From assembly GCA_023399455.1 (NCBI GenBank), contig JAEWPN010000036.1:1-8266 (forward strand): a DNA stretch of 8,266 nucleotides, given 5' to 3'. The stretch is from Bacillota bacterium (GTDB taxonomy: Bacteria > Bacillota > Clostridia > Lachnospirales > Lachnospiraceae). Positions 7,168 to 8,266 of the stretch are shown here, in pieces. Below the pieces are notes generated by a model. It searched no databases. It saw nothing but the letters and a program-made list of their open reading frames with translations, and was not told the origin of the DNA. Within the stretch, counting starts at the first letter, position 1. The number at the start of each line of letters is the position of its first letter. Made by a program: the position numbers and the translations under genes.

Positions 7168-8130
7168 ATGAATGAAATCGATGTAATTATTCCTGTATAT
7201 AAGCCGGATAAAACATTTTTTACGTTAATAGATAAGCTGGAGAAGCAGACGGTTCCGGTAGGAAAGATAATTATAATGAATACGGAGCAAAAATATTTTG
7301 ACAGATTGGTATATGGAACTCCTTTTGTTGAAAAGTACGGAAATGTACATGTGACTCACTTGTCCAAAAAAGAATTTAATCATGGAGATACGAGAAACCG
7401 CGGTGTGAAAAAATCGCAAGCCCCCATCTTCGTTATGATGACGCAGGATGCGCTCCCGGAGGATGAGCACCTGCTGGAGAATCTCATCCGGCCTCTGGAA
7501 AAAGAGGGGACGGCGGTCTCTTATGCAAGGCAGCTACCGGCAAAGGACTGTAATGAAATGGAACGCTTTACCAGAGCTTTCAATTATCCGGAGACAAGTG
7601 TGGAAAAGTCCTCAGCGGATGTAGAGAGACTGGGGATAAAAGCCTATTTCTGCTCTAACGCGTGCGCGGCATATAAGAGGGACATCTTCGATTCTTTGGG
7701 AGGATTTGTCAGATATACAATTTTTAACGAGGATATGCTATATGCGGCCAAAGCGATAAAGGCGGGATACCGTGTGGCATATGCCGCCCAGGCAAGGGTG
7801 ATTCACTCCCATAACTATACAGGCAGACAGCAGTTCCACCGGAATTTTGACTTGGGTGTATCTCAGGCTCAGCACCCGGAGGTGTTCGAAGGGATAACTT
7901 CCGAAAAGGAGGGGATCGCTCTGGTAAAAAAAATGACCGGACATTTATGGCAGGAGGGTTATAGAAGCCAGATCCCGACTTTTTATTTTAACAGTGCATG
8001 CCGTTACGCCGGTTTTGCTCTTGGTAAGAATTACCGGAAGCTTCCGGTGAAGCTTATTTTAAGGTTTACGATGAACAAGGAATATTGGGAACAGGAGAAG
8101 CGGATAATATCAGGCAAAAATTTTGAATGA
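7168..8130 (+). CDS. Family 2 glycosyltransferase, rhamnosyltransferase type
   Basis: A 320-residue GT-A enzyme predicted to add a sugar, probably rhamnose, to a wall or capsular glycan from the cytoplasmic side. Numbered from ATG 7168: the first strand IDVIIPVYKPD is at 4-14, NHGDTRNRG at 71-79, the metal-site segment TQDALP at 92-97, ARQLP at 120-124, FNYPE at 138-142, SNACAAYKR at 163-171, GGF at 178-180, NEDM with the probable catalytic base at 187-190, and HSHNYT at 213-218. TRNRG, TQDA, RQLP, FNYP, NEDM and HSHNY together are the pattern I associate with Firmicute and O-antigen rhamnosyltransferases of the RfbF-like group. QDA replaces the usual DxD, which is normal for that group. An upstream ATG at 7144 would add eight residues but reads through the ribosome site. 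It lies 44 bases after a strong terminator with no clear promoter, so it may depend on read-through. Confidence 0.9.
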   Translation: MNEIDVIIPVYKPDKTFFTLIDKLEKQTVPVGKIIIMNTEQKYFDRLVYGTPFVEKYGNVHVTHLSKKEFNHGDTRNRGVKKSQAPIFVMMTQDALPEDEHLLENLIRPLEKEGTAVSYARQLPAKDCNEMERFTRAFNYPETSVEKSSADVERLGIKAYFCSNACAAYKRDIFDSLGGFVRYTIFNEDMLYAAKAIKAGYRVAYAAQARVIHSHNYTGRQQFHRNFDLGVSQAQHPEVFEGITSEKEGIALVKKMTGHLWQEGYRSQIPTFYFNSACRYAGFALGKNYRKLPVKLILRFTMNKEYWEQEKRIISGKNFE

Positions 8131-8167
8131 TGAAAAAAACGTTAACAAAAAACGCATATTTTCATCA
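8128..8167 (+). repeat. AT-rich inverted repeat at the end of the third glycosyltransferase
   Basis: TGATGAAAA (8128-8136) and TTTTCATCA (8159-8167) are perfect 9-base inverted copies with a 22-base A-rich spacer. The left arm starts on the glycosyltransferase stop codon. No T-run follows on the + strand, so terminator function is doubtful. It could be an operator or a weak 3'-end structure. Confidence 0.4.
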
Positions 8168-8177
8168 CAAAAAGAAC

Positions 8178-8231
8178 ACAATTCCCGAATATACTGAGTT
8201 CAAAGATTAAGGAAAGGAAAGAGGGAATTGT
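8178..8231 (+). repeat. Inverted repeat covering the ribosome binding site of the next gene
   Basis: ACAATTCCC (8178-8186) and GGGAATTGT (8223-8231) are perfect 9-base inverted copies separated by 36 bases. The right arm overlaps the GAGGG ribosome site and ends just before ATG 8233. In a transcript starting upstream of 8178 the stem could hide the ribosome site. As DNA it could instead be an operator. Confidence 0.45.
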
Positions 8232-8232
8232 T

Positions 8233-8266
8233 ATGTATGAGAATAATTATCCGAATGATTACGAAA
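8233..8266 (+). CDS. Start of an unidentified protein-coding gene, cut by the window edge
   Basis: ATG 8233 opens a frame of eleven full codons (M-Y-E-N-N-Y-P-N-D-Y-E) that runs off the window without a stop. It is preceded by AAGAGGG (8219-8225), 7 bases from the ATG, a good ribosome site, with an AT-rich leader before it. The Asn/Tyr/Glu/Asp-rich start resembles the low-complexity cytoplasmic tails found before the membrane anchor of some clostridial surface proteins, such as trypsin-like (HtrA) proteases. Eleven residues are far too few to assign a function. Confidence 0.6.
   Translation, partial: MYENNYPNDYE

Noticed and set aside
8142..8195. TTAACA with TATACT as a promoter for the partial gene
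   Set aside because: Spacing between the boxes is far beyond the usual 16-18 bases; TATACT alone is not enough.
1..8266. CRISPR arrays, tRNA or rRNA genes, insertion sequences, phage or toxin-antitoxin genes
   Set aside because: No repeat-spacer pattern, no cloverleaf-like or rRNA sequence, and no transposase, integrase or small paired gene is visible on either strand.

Overview
The window looks like a chromosomal stretch from a mid-GC Gram-positive Clostridia, most likely a Lachnospiraceae-type Firmicute. This rests on strong AGGAGG-type ribosome binding sites, an LCP (LytR-CpsA-Psr) wall-polymer ligase, clostridial-style family 2 glycosyltransferases and U-tract intrinsic terminators. Species cannot be named from the sequence alone. 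All recognisable genes are on the + strand.

Layout: (1) 35-1756, an alpha-phosphohexomutase (phosphoglucomutase type) that supplies hexose-1-phosphate. (2) 1757-1900, a non-coding gap with a long imperfect inverted repeat (1808-1871). (3) About 1901-3316 and 3318-4316, two family 2 glycosyltransferases almost back to back. (4) 4396-5805, a polyprenyl-phosphate hexose-1-phosphate transferase of the WcaJ/WbaP/CpsE type, which starts a polysaccharide repeat on undecaprenyl phosphate; a plausible promoter precedes it. (5) 5927-7054, an LCP protein that would transfer a finished lipid-linked glycan to peptidoglycan. (6) 7061-7124, a perfect hairpin followed by a strong intrinsic terminator. (7) 7168-8130, a third family 2 glycosyltransferase of the rhamnosyltransferase type. 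(8) 8131-8266, a leader with two inverted repeats and the first codons of another gene (8233 onward, cut by the window edge).

Taken together this is part of a cell-wall or capsular polysaccharide locus. The mutase makes activated-sugar precursor, the membrane phosphotransferase loads the first sugar onto lipid, the glycosyltransferases extend the chain, and the LCP enzyme attaches it to the wall. No flippase, polymerase, ABC exporter or dTDP-rhamnose synthesis gene lies inside the window, so export and sugar-nucleotide supply must be encoded elsewhere. I see no CRISPR array, tRNA, rRNA, insertion sequence or phage gene. I do not see a clearly new system. The least explained signals are non-coding: the 64-base palindrome before the first glycosyltransferase and the inverted repeat that covers the ribosome binding site of the last, partial gene. 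The glycosyltransferase at 1901-3316 also has an unusual second half-domain.
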